Of a stretch of DNA of 64,000 nucleotides, positions 17,553 to 25,934 are shown one piece after another (positions within the stretch are counted from its first letter, which is position 1; each line of letters begins with the position of its first letter). The position numbers were made by a program, and so were the translations under genes. A model generated the notes under the pieces. The model was not told the DNA's origin, ran no database searches, and saw only the letters and a program-made list of their open reading frames with translations. The stretch spans positions 62,001-126,000 of the forward strand of contig NZ_BMNH01000023.1 in assembly GCF_014646355.1 (NCBI RefSeq), written 5' to 3'. The DNA comes from Nonomuraea cavernae (GTDB lineage Bacteria > Actinomycetota > Actinomycetes > Streptosporangiales > Streptosporangiaceae).

Positions 17553-18398
17553 TCAGCCGCCGAGCTGTGACAGCAGCCACTTCGGCCCGACGGTGCGCGC
17601 TCCCAGCTCGGTGACGCGCTCCTTCAGCCCCCGGTCGGCCGTGACGACCAGCATCCGCTCCCACGGACGTGCCTGCCGCACCACGTCGACGATCGCGTCG
17701 TCGCCGCTGCCCGTCGCGGCCACGACCTGCACCCCGGCGACGGCCGGCGCCTCCTTGGCGGCGCCCTCCACGACGGCCACGATCCGTGGATACCACTGGG
17801 CGAGCACCGGATGCCCGAGGTTGAGCACCGAGACCTCGTTGAGCAGCCGCGTCGCGGCGCCCAGCCGATCGTTCCACCAGCCGTGCTCGGCGCGCGCGCC
17901 GATGATGTTGGCCATGTCGAGCACCAGGGTCTCGGGCTGGAGCTCGACCTGGATCCGGTCCCAGGTCTCGGCGAACCCCGGATGCAGCCGCCGGGCGCCG
18001 ATCTCGGGCAACGGCAGCCAGCGCAACTCGGCGCTCTCACCGTTGGCGGGGACGGCGGCCAGCAACTCCGACGACTCGGCGATCACCGTCTCGAACGTCC
18101 ACCCGCCGTGGTCGTCGAGGAAGACGCCCTGCACCCGCAGCCCGTCGCCGCCCAGCGCGGCCTCCTCGCGGGCCTCGCGCAGGGCGCTCGCCACGGCGTC
18201 CTCGTGGCTGTCGCGCGCGCCACCGGGCAGCCCCCAGGTGCCGCCGTGGTGGCTCCACCAGGACCGTTTCTGCATGAGGACGTGTGGAACGCCGGACGTG
18301 TCATGGTGTACGGCCAGCAGCCCGGAGGCTCCGTGCAGCCCCCAGTGCCGGTGCCCTCGCCCGCATTCGGCCCAACCGTCGCCGTCCTTGGCAGCCAT
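17553..18398 (-). CDS. Nudix hydrolase fused to a NYN/PIN-like domain
   Basis: A 281-residue two-domain protein. Residues 1 to about 130 are a Nudix hydrolase that should cleave a nucleoside-diphosphate-linked substrate. The Nudix box runs from GARDSHEDAV through LREAREEAAL, with all acidic residues kept but Ala at the usual Gly after EE. Residues about 155-281 look like a NYN/PIN-type ribonuclease fold: TLVLDMANIIG supplies the first Asp and Asn, and MLVVTADRGLKERV the second acidic cluster. The joint architecture hints at RNA end or nucleotide processing, which is inference. It lies 28 bases downstream of the phosphatidyltransferase gene and probably shares its transcript. Confidence 0.8.
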   Translation of the reverse strand: MAAKDGDGWAECGRGHRHWGLHGASGLLAVHHDTSGVPHVLMQKRSWWSHHGGTWGLPGGARDSHEDAVASALREAREEAALGGDGLRVQGVFLDDHGGWTFETVIAESSELLAAVPANGESAELRWLPLPEIGARRLHPGFAETWDRIQVELQPETLVLDMANIIGARAEHGWWNDRLGAATRLLNEVSVLNLGHPVLAQWYPRIVAVVEGAAKEAPAVAGVQVVAATGSGDDAIVDVVRQARPWERMLVVTADRGLKERVTELGARTVGPKWLLSQLGG

Positions 18399-18426
18399 GA
18401 ACAGATTGTCTCAGCTTCGCTTTGTT

Positions 18427-19389
18427 CTACGGAGCGAGGGCGGCCAGGGCGCGGGCGAAGTCGCGGGACGACAGCCAGAGCTTGTACATGATCGCGGCCT
18501 CGAAGACGAGCAGCAGCACGGCGGCGCCGACGGTGACCGGGACGATCTGACCGGTCAGCGGGCCGACGACGAACACCGCCATCTGGAACTCGATGCCGCT
18601 GACCAGGTGCGTACGCACCCGGTGGGCGCGCAGCCAGTCGCGGACCCGCAGGTACCAGGTGAACCGGGTCCGGAACTCCCGCTGGAAGTCCGACGCCTCG
18701 GCCGTCCGGATCCGGATCTCGTCGGAGCCGGCGTCCTCGGGAAACGCGTCGTCGCCTGTCAGCAGTCCGTCCGCCGAGACCCCGGAAAGGGCCGGTGAGC
18801 CGGTTCCCGACTCCGCGATCGCCCTTCTCAGCGTGCGGCGCATCTGCCGCCGGACCTTCGCCACCTGGAGGGCGTCGACGTACCTCAGCATGTCGAGAAA
18901 GACGATCACCGCGGCGAGGACCAGGTAGAGCTCCTGGCCGGTCGCCCGGTACTGGCCCCAGGCCAGCGCGAGGGCGCAGCAGAACACGCGAAGCCGGTCG
19001 AAGACGTAGTCGAGCCAGCCGCCCAGCACGGTGCCCGTGCCCTTGAGCCGCGCGATCTTGCCGTCCACGCAGTCCAGCACGAAACTCAGGTGGTAGAGGA
19101 CCGCCCCGGTCACCAGCCACGGCCAGCCGCCCATCAGGAAGCAGCCGGCGGACCCCAGACCCAGCACGAAGGCGCCCCAGGTGATCTGGTTGGGGGTGAT
19201 CGAGGTGCGGTTCGCGGTGCCGACCACCAGCCGCCCGGCCAGCGGGTCCACCAGGAACACCGTCCACCAGGCGTCCCGCGCCTTGTAGGTCCTGGCCCGT
19301 ACGTCGTCCAGGGTGAACGTCACGGGTCCGTCAGAGGTCGTCGTCCAGGTCGGCAGGCTCGTCAACGTCCTCGTCCGGGTCGAGCGCAT
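18427..19389 (-). CDS. CDP-alcohol phosphatidyltransferase family protein
   Basis: Membrane enzyme of about 320 residues that joins a CDP-activated lipid or alcohol to an alcohol acceptor in phospholipid or lipid-head-group synthesis. The signature D-x2-D-G-x2-A-R-x8-G-x3-D-x3-D is complete (DCVDGKIARLKGTG then GGWLDYVFD). It has several transmembrane helices and a charged loop of about 70 residues. ATG at 19389 was selected because GGAG lies nine bases upstream. ATGs at 19398 and 19419 and a GTG at 19323 (MTFTLDDVRARTYK) are alternatives. The acceptor, inositol phosphate or another, cannot be decided from sequence. Confidence 0.85.
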   Translation of the reverse strand: MRSTRTRTLTSLPTWTTTSDGPVTFTLDDVRARTYKARDAWWTVFLVDPLAGRLVVGTANRTSITPNQITWGAFVLGLGSAGCFLMGGWPWLVTGAVLYHLSFVLDCVDGKIARLKGTGTVLGGWLDYVFDRLRVFCCALALAWGQYRATGQELYLVLAAVIVFLDMLRYVDALQVAKVRRQMRRTLRRAIAESGTGSPALSGVSADGLLTGDDAFPEDAGSDEIRIRTAEASDFQREFRTRFTWYLRVRDWLRAHRVRTHLVSGIEFQMAVFVVGPLTGQIVPVTVGAAVLLLVFEAAIMYKLWLSSRDFARALAALAP

Positions 19390-19568
19390 GTGTGTCATCT
19401 CCGAGGTGTAGGTCGTCATAGGCGCCGAACAGCGTCGCGAGCTGTTCGATGAGCGGTTTCGGCATCTGGTCCGGTTTCTGGCGTGCGGATGCGCCGGACT
19501 CGCCGTCCGGTCGTCTCCGGGGGTGCTCTGGGGGTGTTGGTCGTGCCGTGGCGGGCCGCGGGGGCGGC

Positions 19569-20873
19569 CTATCTCACGTCGGGCCTCTCGTCCGTCCAGC
19601 CGATCTCCTCGTACGCGGTGAAGGCGCCGATCCGTACGACTCGGCCGTCCGCGAGCGTGCCGGGCCTCGTCGACTCGTCGGAGAGGGGCTGTCCGCTGTC
19701 TGGATCGACCACGAGACGCACTTCGTGGGCCATGTCCGCCTCGTAGCCGATCGCCTGCCCGGTGCGCCCGAGCGGGTCGGTCACCTCGCCCTCGGCGGTC
19801 ATCCCGGGCAGCCCGGCCAAGATCTGGTAGGCGGAGGACCGTACCTCGGGCGAGACCGCCAGGCCGTTGAGGAGCTCCATGCAGCTTCCCCGGAGCCATG
19901 ACTCCATCTGTCCGTCCAGACTGAACTCATGGCGCTGGGCCAGGCTCCTGATGCGGGCCTCGAGATAGGTCCGGAGCCCTTCGGGGGTGTCCGGGATCGC
20001 CCGCAGCTCGGCCCAGGTGACCGGCTGTTTCGTCAGGATCCCGCCCGCCCCTTTCCATCCGCCGCGCAGCCGGAACGCCTCCGGCTCACCGGGGGTGCTC
20101 GTCACTGCCTGCCCCGGGTTCACGTCGCCGTCGAAGCTCGCGACGTTCTCCGGGTAGGTCCAGGCGGTCGGCGAGCCCGCCGCGCGCCAGGCCGTCTCGT
20201 CCTCCGGAGTCGCGGGCTTCGCGCCGAGGTACCGGTGGATTCGCCAGCTCTGCCCACCCGGTCGTTTCGCCAGCCACAGTTCGGTGGAGGAGAGACGGCG
20301 GATGACGTAGCGACGATCCGGTGAGGGCGTCAACTGCCCGGTGACGGTCCGGACCCGCCAGTAGGCGCCCTCCGCCGGAGACTCGGTCACGGCGCTCGCC
20401 GCGGCGAGCAGGACCTGCCGGGCGGTCGGCCGGGTGTCCTGCGGCGGGCCGGCGGACTCGAACGGGTTGTTGGAGATGGAGATCGGCGCGTCGGACGGGA
20501 CGACCGCGACCACGACCAGGAGCGCGGCGGTGGCCGCTCCGGCCAGGACGGTCCCGACCGCCGCCCACCGTCGGGCTGCCCGCTTGCGGGCCGGCCGTGG
20601 CGCCGACCACCCGCGCCCACCGGCCCGGCGCCGCTCGGCGGCCCCTTCGCCCTTGCCGGTCCGCTCGCGCTCGCCGGTCCGCTCATGTCCACTGGTCTGG
20701 TCGTGCTCGTCGGTCTGCTCATGCTCCTGGGAGAGCGCCGCCAGGAGCCGGGCGCGGCCCGCCCGGACCGCGTCGGCCGATGGCGAGGGCGCGGCGAGGA
20801 GGTCGCGTACCGCGGCCAGATCGCGCAGGTCGTCCGGAACGGTGGAGTCTGTCCGGCCGTTCAGGTCATCCAT
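19569..20873 (-). CDS. CU044_5270-type membrane protein, probable anti-sigma partner
   Basis: A 434-residue single-pass protein. Residues 1-100 are cytoplasmic and Glu/Arg-rich, a membrane helix spans about 104-123 (AAVGTVLAGAATAALLVVVA), and about 300 residues lie outside, containing TARQVLLAAASAVTESP and EGAYWRVRTVTG, as in the actinobacterial CU044_5270 family. Members sit downstream of ECF sigma genes and likely hold the sigma factor at the membrane; binding is inferred from context. Its start overlaps the sigma gene stop by 8 bases, indicating translational coupling. Confidence 0.8.
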   Translation of the reverse strand: MDDLNGRTDSTVPDDLRDLAAVRDLLAAPSPSADAVRAGRARLLAALSQEHEQTDEHDQTSGHERTGERERTGKGEGAAERRRAGGRGWSAPRPARKRAARRWAAVGTVLAGAATAALLVVVAVVPSDAPISISNNPFESAGPPQDTRPTARQVLLAAASAVTESPAEGAYWRVRTVTGQLTPSPDRRYVIRRLSSTELWLAKRPGGQSWRIHRYLGAKPATPEDETAWRAAGSPTAWTYPENVASFDGDVNPGQAVTSTPGEPEAFRLRGGWKGAGGILTKQPVTWAELRAIPDTPEGLRTYLEARIRSLAQRHEFSLDGQMESWLRGSCMELLNGLAVSPEVRSSAYQILAGLPGMTAEGEVTDPLGRTGQAIGYEADMAHEVRLVVDPDSGQPLSDESTRPGTLADGRVVRIGAFTAYEEIGWTDERPDVR

Positions 20874-21468
20874 CAGATCCTCCGATCACGGGGTTGACGC
20901 CTCCCAAGGCGGCGCGGAGCTTCCTGCGCACCCGGTTGAGCCGGGAGCCGACGGTGCCGAAGGGGATGTTCAGGGTCTGCGCGACCTCCTCGTAGCTGAG
21001 GTCGGCCAGCGCGACGAGGAGCAGCACGTCGCGATCACCGTCCGGCAGGCTTTCGAGCGCCGTCGTGAGCGGCTGGTGCGCGCTCGCCGCGGCGACCCGC
21101 GCCGCCACCGTGTCCTCGTGCCCGTCGTCCGCGCCGTCGTCCAGCGGCGTCCGTTGGAACGCCCGCAGCCTGCGGACCTCGCTCCGGCGATGCTGCGCGA
21201 CGAGATTGGTGGCGATCCCGTAGAGCCACGGGCGTACGGCGCCGCGGGCCGGGTCGAAGCTGCGGCGCTTGCGGAACGCCACCAGGAAGGTCTCCGCGGC
21301 CAGGTCGTCGGCGAGCTGCGTGCCGAGCCGTCCGGCCGCGTAGCGGTGGATCTCACGGAAGTAGCGGTCGTACAGCGACGCGAACGCGTCCGGGCGTCGC
21401 CACGACTGCTCGATGAGCGTGGCGTCATCGACCGACGCCGGCGCCTCCGGGGGAGCGGCCATCCACAC
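20866..21468 (-). CDS. ECF RNA polymerase sigma factor
   Basis: A 200-residue sigma-70 family ECF factor. Region 2 includes DAFASLYDRYFREIHRYA and DDLAAETFLVAFRKR, which bind the -10 element and core polymerase. Region 4 includes ALADLSYEEVAQTLNIPFGT and GSRLNRVRRKLRAAL, the HTH for the -35 element. The start is GTG (or the ATG two codons later). It is transcribed ahead of a membrane-anchored candidate anti-sigma factor with an 8-base overlap, the usual arrangement of such pairs. Target promoters are unknown. Confidence 0.93.
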   Translation of the reverse strand: MWMAAPPEAPASVDDATLIEQSWRRPDAFASLYDRYFREIHRYAAGRLGTQLADDLAAETFLVAFRKRRSFDPARGAVRPWLYGIATNLVAQHRRSEVRRLRAFQRTPLDDGADDGHEDTVAARVAAASAHQPLTTALESLPDGDRDVLLLVALADLSYEEVAQTLNIPFGTVGSRLNRVRRKLRAALGGVNPVIGGSDG

Positions 21469-21531
21469 GGGTCCCTTCTGTGGGCTACACCCTTGTTCCG
21501 CCGCACTCCCGATCCGCCTTCATGGACGGGC

Positions 21532-22443
21532 TCACCAGGTCACGGACGGGCTCACCACAAAGCCGGCGAAAACGCCGGTGCCCGGCAGCCGCCACCCCGC
21601 CTGGGCCGCGTACTTCGACCCGTACGGAGGGCGGACCTCGTACCAGCCGCACGTCTGCGTCTGGTCCTCGACCGTGATGAACATCTTGTGGCACTTCAGC
21701 TCGCGCGTGACCGGCCGCTCCTGGAACGAGTCGTAGGCCCGGATCACCAGGTCGCTCCTGGTGCCGACCGGGCCGCGTAACTGGTTCCTGATGAGCATGC
21801 GGCTCTCGCGGATTCGGATGCACGCCCGCAGGAGCACGCCCTGGCCCGCGTCGGTCCACGGGCTGCACTGCTCGCCGTCGGCCGGAGGGTGCTCCTCCGG
21901 CCCGGTGGACGGCTCGATGGACGGCCCGGCGGCCGTGGACGACGACCACGATCTTCCGGCGAACGTACCGGCCACGAATGAGACCAGCACCAGACCGGTG
22001 GTGGCCAACACGGCGGTCAGGAGCGGCACCGACCTCCGAGAAGGCCGCCCGGCCGCTTCGCTCTCACCGCCCCCGTCACCAGAGGCCTCACGCGCGAGAC
22101 GCTCGGCCGCCCCGGCCCGCCAGCCGCGCTCCTCTCCCTCCAACTGCCTGCGCAGGTCGTCGATGGTGGCTCCGAGGGCGACCAGCCTCCGTGTCTGATC
22201 GGCGGGCAGCTCCAGCCCCGTGGCGATCTCGCGCATCACCTCGGCGCCCGGCAGCCGGTTGCGCTCCGCCAGCTGCCGGGCTCCGGACAGCCACCGGGAC
22301 ACGAGCGTGGCGCTGGCGTCGCGAACCCGGTTGACGAGGTACTTCTGCGGCCGACCCTGCGACCGCAACCCCTCACGGATGCCTTCGGCCGCCTCGTCCA
22401 GAGCCGCGATGAGCCGGTCCGCGAGCTCCTCGAAGGTCCCCAT
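21532..22443 (-). CDS. HTH-domain membrane protein with extracytoplasmic tail
   Basis: A 303-residue protein in three parts. An N-terminal domain of about 100 residues resembles atypical XRE-type HTH proteins of actinomycetes (KYLVNRVRDASATLVSRWLS, MREIATGLELPADQ). One transmembrane helix lies at about 137-158. A secreted C-terminal domain contains four Cys (EQCSPW, RACIRI, LKCHKM, QTCGWYE) that may form two disulfides. The family is unnamed as far as I can tell. It may transmit an outside signal to DNA or serve with the neighbouring sigma operon 64 bases downstream. GGAGGGG lies upstream of the chosen ATG. Confidence 0.62.
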   Translation of the reverse strand: MGTFEELADRLIAALDEAAEGIREGLRSQGRPQKYLVNRVRDASATLVSRWLSGARQLAERNRLPGAEVMREIATGLELPADQTRRLVALGATIDDLRRQLEGEERGWRAGAAERLAREASGDGGGESEAAGRPSRRSVPLLTAVLATTGLVLVSFVAGTFAGRSWSSSTAAGPSIEPSTGPEEHPPADGEQCSPWTDAGQGVLLRACIRIRESRMLIRNQLRGPVGTRSDLVIRAYDSFQERPVTRELKCHKMFITVEDQTQTCGWYEVRPPYGSKYAAQAGWRLPGTGVFAGFVVSPSVTW

Positions 22444-22626
22444 CGCCGTGCCGCCCCTCCTGCGCAATTGTTCGGCCTGCGGTGAAATCGCACGTCAAGC
22501 CCGGTGCAACAGGCGGTGCGCGATCGCACTGATGCTCATGTCTGGTGTCCACCGCCGTGGCTCGGCGAGTCTGGCGACAAGTAAACGATCAATGCTCGCA
22601 CGATGCGAGACAGATAGGGAGGCACC

Positions 22627-23121
22627 ATGCGATCGCTGATCATCGGACTCGCCGCCGCAGCCACGCTGGCCGGACTGCCCGCCGCATCAGCCGCCGCCAC
22701 CGTCTCGGGAGGACAGGCGGTCTCGGCCGCCCAGTTGCCGAACTGTTCGGGCAAGAGGGTTCTGCGCTTCCCGTTCCACACGCGGGAGATGCTCAAGGCG
22801 GCCTACATCCACGTCTTCTACGACGCTCGCACCTCGACCGCCTGCGCCTACCTCAACTCCACGAACGCCACCTGGGGCACGAACAAGCACATGACGATCA
22901 CCCTGAAGCACTGCGCTCGGCGTAGCGACCGTTATGGGCAGTGCATCGGACAGCTCCAGTCGACGACCGTCCGCGGTTGGTACCCCGGGCGCAGCGACAC
23001 GGCACGGCTGAGGGTCGGCCGTGGCTGCCTGATGGCGACGGCCCGGATCTGGTGGGGCAAGAACTACGGCCTGACCTCCACCCAGTCCACGGTGTGCGTC
23101 AGCAACTCGGGCGGGGCGTGA
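22627..23121 (+). CDS. Small secreted Cys-containing protein
   Basis: A 164-residue exported protein of unknown function. A Sec signal peptide (MRSLIIGLAAAATLAGLPAASA) ends at a clear AxA site near residue 22-24. The mature part is basic with six Cys (NCSGKR, TACAYL, KHCARR, GQCIGQ, RGCLMA, TVCVSN), likely three disulfides. GGAGG stands seven bases before the ATG. It is divergent from the HTH membrane protein gene, which also has a Cys-containing exterior domain. A functional link is possible but unproven. Confidence 0.72.
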   Translation: MRSLIIGLAAAATLAGLPAASAAATVSGGQAVSAAQLPNCSGKRVLRFPFHTREMLKAAYIHVFYDARTSTACAYLNSTNATWGTNKHMTITLKHCARRSDRYGQCIGQLQSTTVRGWYPGRSDTARLRVGRGCLMATARIWWGKNYGLTSTQSTVCVSNSGGA

Positions 23122-23163
23122 CCGCCCTGATCCGCAGGCGGGGGACGTCCCGGGGCGCACGGG

Positions 23164-23961
23164 TCAGATCACGTCGCGGCGCATCGGCTTGAGCAGCGCC
23201 GCCGTGCTCGCCAGCACCGTGTATCCGAGCAGGAGCAGCCCGCCGGCCAGGGGAGACAGCAGCCGTACGGGTTCGGCGGACAGTTGCTGGGACAGGGCGT
23301 CGGCCACGGCGGTGAAGTCGGTCAGCGCCGAGGTCGCGCCGCCGGGCAGCCACGGGTACAGGTGCCGGACGCCCGGGATCATCATGAGCAGCAGCTCCGC
23401 TCCGTACAGGTAACCGATCACCACGCACAGGGCGGCGACCTGGTGGCGGATCAGCGCGCCCATGCCCACGCCGAGCACCGTGTAGGCGCCCATCGCGACC
23501 GCCAGACGAGCCAGCAGCTCGATGACGGTCGCGGTGGGCAGGCCCAGGCTCACGCCGCGGAGCGCGGCCGCGCCGAACAACGCCAGGGCCGCCGTGCTCG
23601 ACAGAACGATCCCGTAGATCAGGCCCGCGAAGCCGTACGTGCTCAGTTTGGCGGCCAGCACCCGCCAACGGTCCGGCGCGAACAGGAACGTGAAGTTGAC
23701 GGTCCGGTGCCGGTACTCCGAGGTCACGGCCAGGGTGCCGATCGCCGCGGGGATGAAGGCGGTGAAGCCGAGGAAGCCGAGGACCGCTCGCACGCCGGCC
23801 TCGGTGTGCAGCCCCGGCATCGGGGGATCGAAGTTCTCCGGCCCGATGACGGCCAGCAGGCCGATCAGGCCGCCGCCGAGAAGGGCGGCCACGAGCAGGG
23901 TGCCCAGCCACATCCGGGTCGCCAGCAGTCTGCGGAGCTCCGCGTGGATCAGGGGTCTCAT
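23164..23961 (-). CDS. ABC transporter permease, ABC-2 type
   Basis: A 265-residue membrane subunit with about six helices. The conserved start MRPLIHAELRRLLATRMW and the VTSEYRHRTVNFTFL motif match permeases that pair with antibiotic or drug-type ATPases in actinomycetes. Its ATG overlaps the ATPase stop codon (ATGA), so the two are translationally coupled. The exported substrate is unknown. Confidence 0.87.
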   Translation of the reverse strand: MRPLIHAELRRLLATRMWLGTLLVAALLGGGLIGLLAVIGPENFDPPMPGLHTEAGVRAVLGFLGFTAFIPAAIGTLAVTSEYRHRTVNFTFLFAPDRWRVLAAKLSTYGFAGLIYGIVLSSTAALALFGAAALRGVSLGLPTATVIELLARLAVAMGAYTVLGVGMGALIRHQVAALCVVIGYLYGAELLLMMIPGVRHLYPWLPGGATSALTDFTAVADALSQQLSAEPVRLLSPLAGGLLLLGYTVLASTAALLKPMRRDVI

Positions 23962-24851
23962 CCGTTCGTCCGTTCGCCGGCCAGGTCGAGGAAGATCTGT
24001 TCGAGGCTGGGATGTTCGCTGGTCAGGCCATGGATGCGCAGCCCCTGCCCGGCTGCCAGGTCGGCGATGCGGGCGGCGTCGAGCCCGCGGACCCGCAGCT
24101 CGTCCGGGCCGTCGGCCCGCACCGCCTGGGCGTGCCGCATCAGGATCCGGCTCAGCTCGGCGCTGTCGGGACTTCGCACGAGTACGGCCTGCGCCGTGCC
24201 GGTGAGCTCGTGCAGCGGGCCGGCGGTCAGCAGCCGCCCCTGGCGGATGACCACCACGTCGTCGGCGATCTGCTGCACCTCGCTGAGCACGTGACTGGAG
24301 ATCAGAATGGTCCGGCCGTCGTCGGCCAGGTCGCGCAGGAACGAGCGCAGCCAGGCCGTGCCCTCGGGGTCCAGGCCGTTGCTCGGCTCGTCGAGCAGCA
24401 GGACGCGGGGATCGCCGAGCAGGGCGGTGGCCAGGTTGAGCCGTTGTCGCATGCCGGTGGAGAAGCCGCCCGTCCTGCGTTCGGCGGCGTCGGCCAGGCC
24501 AAGCAGGGTGAGGAGTTCCTGGACCCGGCCGTCGGGAAAGCCGCCCATCGCGGCGTAGATCCTCAGGTGGTCCCGGGCCGAGTGGTGCGGGTGGAAGGCG
24601 GAGGCGTCGAAGACGGCGCCCACCACGGTGGTCGGACGCGGAAGGTCCCGGTAGCGCCGTCCGCAGATGGTCACGCTGCCGGAGGTGGGCGCGACGTGGT
24701 CGATCATCATGCGCAGCGTGGTGGTCTTGCCGGCTCCGTTGGGGCCGAGGAACGCGGTCACGGCTCCCGGCCTGACGGTGAAGCTGAGAGTGTCGACGGC
24801 GGTGATCGGGCCGTACCTCTTTGTCAGGTTTCGTACCTCGATGCCGGTCAC
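23958..24851 (-). CDS. ABC transporter ATP-binding protein
   Basis: A 297-residue nucleotide-binding subunit. Walker A is GPNGAGKTT (about residue 36), the signature is FSTGMRQRL, Walker B LLLDEPSNGLDPEG, and the switch His lies in ISSHVLSE. The C-terminal extension of about 80 residues is typical of the drug-resistance ATPase (DrrA-like) subfamily. The GTG start overlaps the preceding gene's stop (GTGA). With the permease it forms a two-component exporter or membrane-remodelling transporter. Confidence 0.92.
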   Translation of the reverse strand: MTGIEVRNLTKRYGPITAVDTLSFTVRPGAVTAFLGPNGAGKTTTLRMMIDHVAPTSGSVTICGRRYRDLPRPTTVVGAVFDASAFHPHHSARDHLRIYAAMGGFPDGRVQELLTLLGLADAAERRTGGFSTGMRQRLNLATALLGDPRVLLLDEPSNGLDPEGTAWLRSFLRDLADDGRTILISSHVLSEVQQIADDVVVIRQGRLLTAGPLHELTGTAQAVLVRSPDSAELSRILMRHAQAVRADGPDELRVRGLDAARIADLAAGQGLRIHGLTSEHPSLEQIFLDLAGERTNG

Positions 24852-25210
24852 CTGGCGGCCTCCCGGATGGCTTCGACGAGCCGGTCGGCATCGGGGACCG
24901 AGAGGACGACCTCGTCGAACTCGTCGCCGGACCTCGCGCGGTCCAGCAGCAGGTGGACGCCGGGCAGGTTGCGGTTGGCCGAGACCAGCTGGCGCGGGCC
25001 GCCGTAGATGCCCCAAACGCCGATCTTGGTGTGGCCCGACACCGTCAGGCCCTTTCTCGCGCCGCGCGGAACGCGCAGCGGCTGCTCCGTGATGACCGCC
25101 TGCCGTACCGCCGGCAGGGGGATCGTGTGCCGGGCTCGCCCGGTGAAGATGCGCTCCCAGGAGCCGAACTCGACAGTGACCGAATCACCGGTGATCATGA
25201 CCGTTGCCAT
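24848..25210 (-). CDS. Small conserved protein in ABC operon
   Basis: A 120-residue cytoplasmic protein. Beta-rich segments (MITGDSVTVEFGSWERIFTG, TKIGVWGIYGG) suggest a PH-like or jelly-roll fold, but no named function is evident. Its position between the regulator and ATPase genes, with 3-4 base spacings or overlaps on both sides, shows it belongs to the ABC transporter operon and may modulate it. Confidence 0.7.
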   Translation of the reverse strand: MATVMITGDSVTVEFGSWERIFTGRARHTIPLPAVRQAVITEQPLRVPRGARKGLTVSGHTKIGVWGIYGGPRQLVSANRNLPGVHLLLDRARSGDEFDEVVLSVPDADRLVEAIREAAR

Positions 25211-25213
25211 GGG

Positions 25214-25756
25214 TCAGCCTTTCGTCAGGGGGAGGAGAATCGTGGCCAGCAGACGGGGTGACCGGTTTTCTCCCGGCTCGTTCGCGAGCAGGGGTCGCAC
25301 GAGTTCGCCGAAACCCTGTGCGAAGCGGACGAACTCCTCGTCATTCAGGTGGAGCACCAACTGCTGGTAGCCGACGCCGTCGGCCACCAGGTCGATGTGC
25401 TCTCTGGCCAGGTAGCGCGAGAACTCTGACAGCAGGCTGGACACGAACGCGGTGAAATATCGCGCGTGTTCCTCTGGGGACGCGGAGGCCAGCGACTCGG
25501 CGGTCGGTGTCACCGCGCCCTCCGGTAGTGCGTACACCCGTTCTGTCGCGCCTCCGACCTTGCGCTCCTCCACCACGTCCAGCAGGCCGGCCTTGGCCAG
25601 CGTGGCGATGTGCCGGTAGAGCGTGGCCTGCGGCACGTCGGGCAGCAGGCCGGCCAGGTCGGAAGGCGTGCGCCGAGCGCCGGCGACGGCGCCCAGGATC
25701 CGGATGCGCACGGGGTGCAGCGCCAGCTCGGCCCAGCGCTCTGTCGAAGGTCTCAC
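25214..25756 (-). CDS. Winged-helix transcriptional regulator, ArsR/PadR-like
   Basis: A 180-residue regulator. The N-terminal winged helix (HPVRIRILGAVAGARRTPSD, PQATLYRHIATLAKAGLLDV) is followed by a helical effector or dimer domain. It heads the four-gene operon with the small protein and ABC subunits. The start is GTG, and a perfect 16-bp palindrome sits 13 bases upstream, so autorepression and control of the exporter genes is the simplest model. Confidence 0.85.
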   Translation of the reverse strand: MRPSTERWAELALHPVRIRILGAVAGARRTPSDLAGLLPDVPQATLYRHIATLAKAGLLDVVEERKVGGATERVYALPEGAVTPTAESLASASPEEHARYFTAFVSSLLSEFSRYLAREHIDLVADGVGYQQLVLHLNDEEFVRFAQGFGELVRPLLANEPGENRSPRLLATILLPLTKG

Positions 25757-25769
25757 AGGGTTGACGTTA

Positions 25770-25785
25770 TCATTATCGATAATGA
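25770..25785. promoter_or_regulatory. Perfect 16-bp palindromic operator
   Basis: TCATTATCGATAATGA is a perfect palindrome in otherwise GC-rich DNA, directly upstream of the winged-helix regulator start. It overlaps a plausible minus-strand -10 (GATAAT). It is a likely binding site for the regulator itself. Confidence 0.65.
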
Positions 25786-25880
25786 GAATGCTAGAAGAAC
25801 GAGGGAGCAGCCGGGATCGCCCGCGTGGGCCTCATCGGCAATCGCCCGGCGCCCTCCTCGCAACTGCCGCGTCGCCCGGC

Positions 25881-25915
25881 GCCCTCCTGGCCGCCGCCGG
25901 GGCGGCCAGGAGGGC
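25881..25915 (-). terminator. Strong hairpin terminator after the TNT gene
   Basis: Perfect 15-bp GC-rich arms (GCCCTCCTGGCCGCC and complement) with a 5-base loop lie 19 bases past the stop of the TNT-domain gene. The loop-proximal half is part of a short duplicated sequence also seen at 25842-25858. Confidence 0.8.
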
Positions 25916-25934
25916 GATCAGCGGCTCCGGCCGC

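Noticed and set aside
25842..25888. Short direct repeat as possible mobile-element target duplication
   Set aside because: The two 17-base copies lie 30 bases apart with no element between them and partly form the terminator stem.
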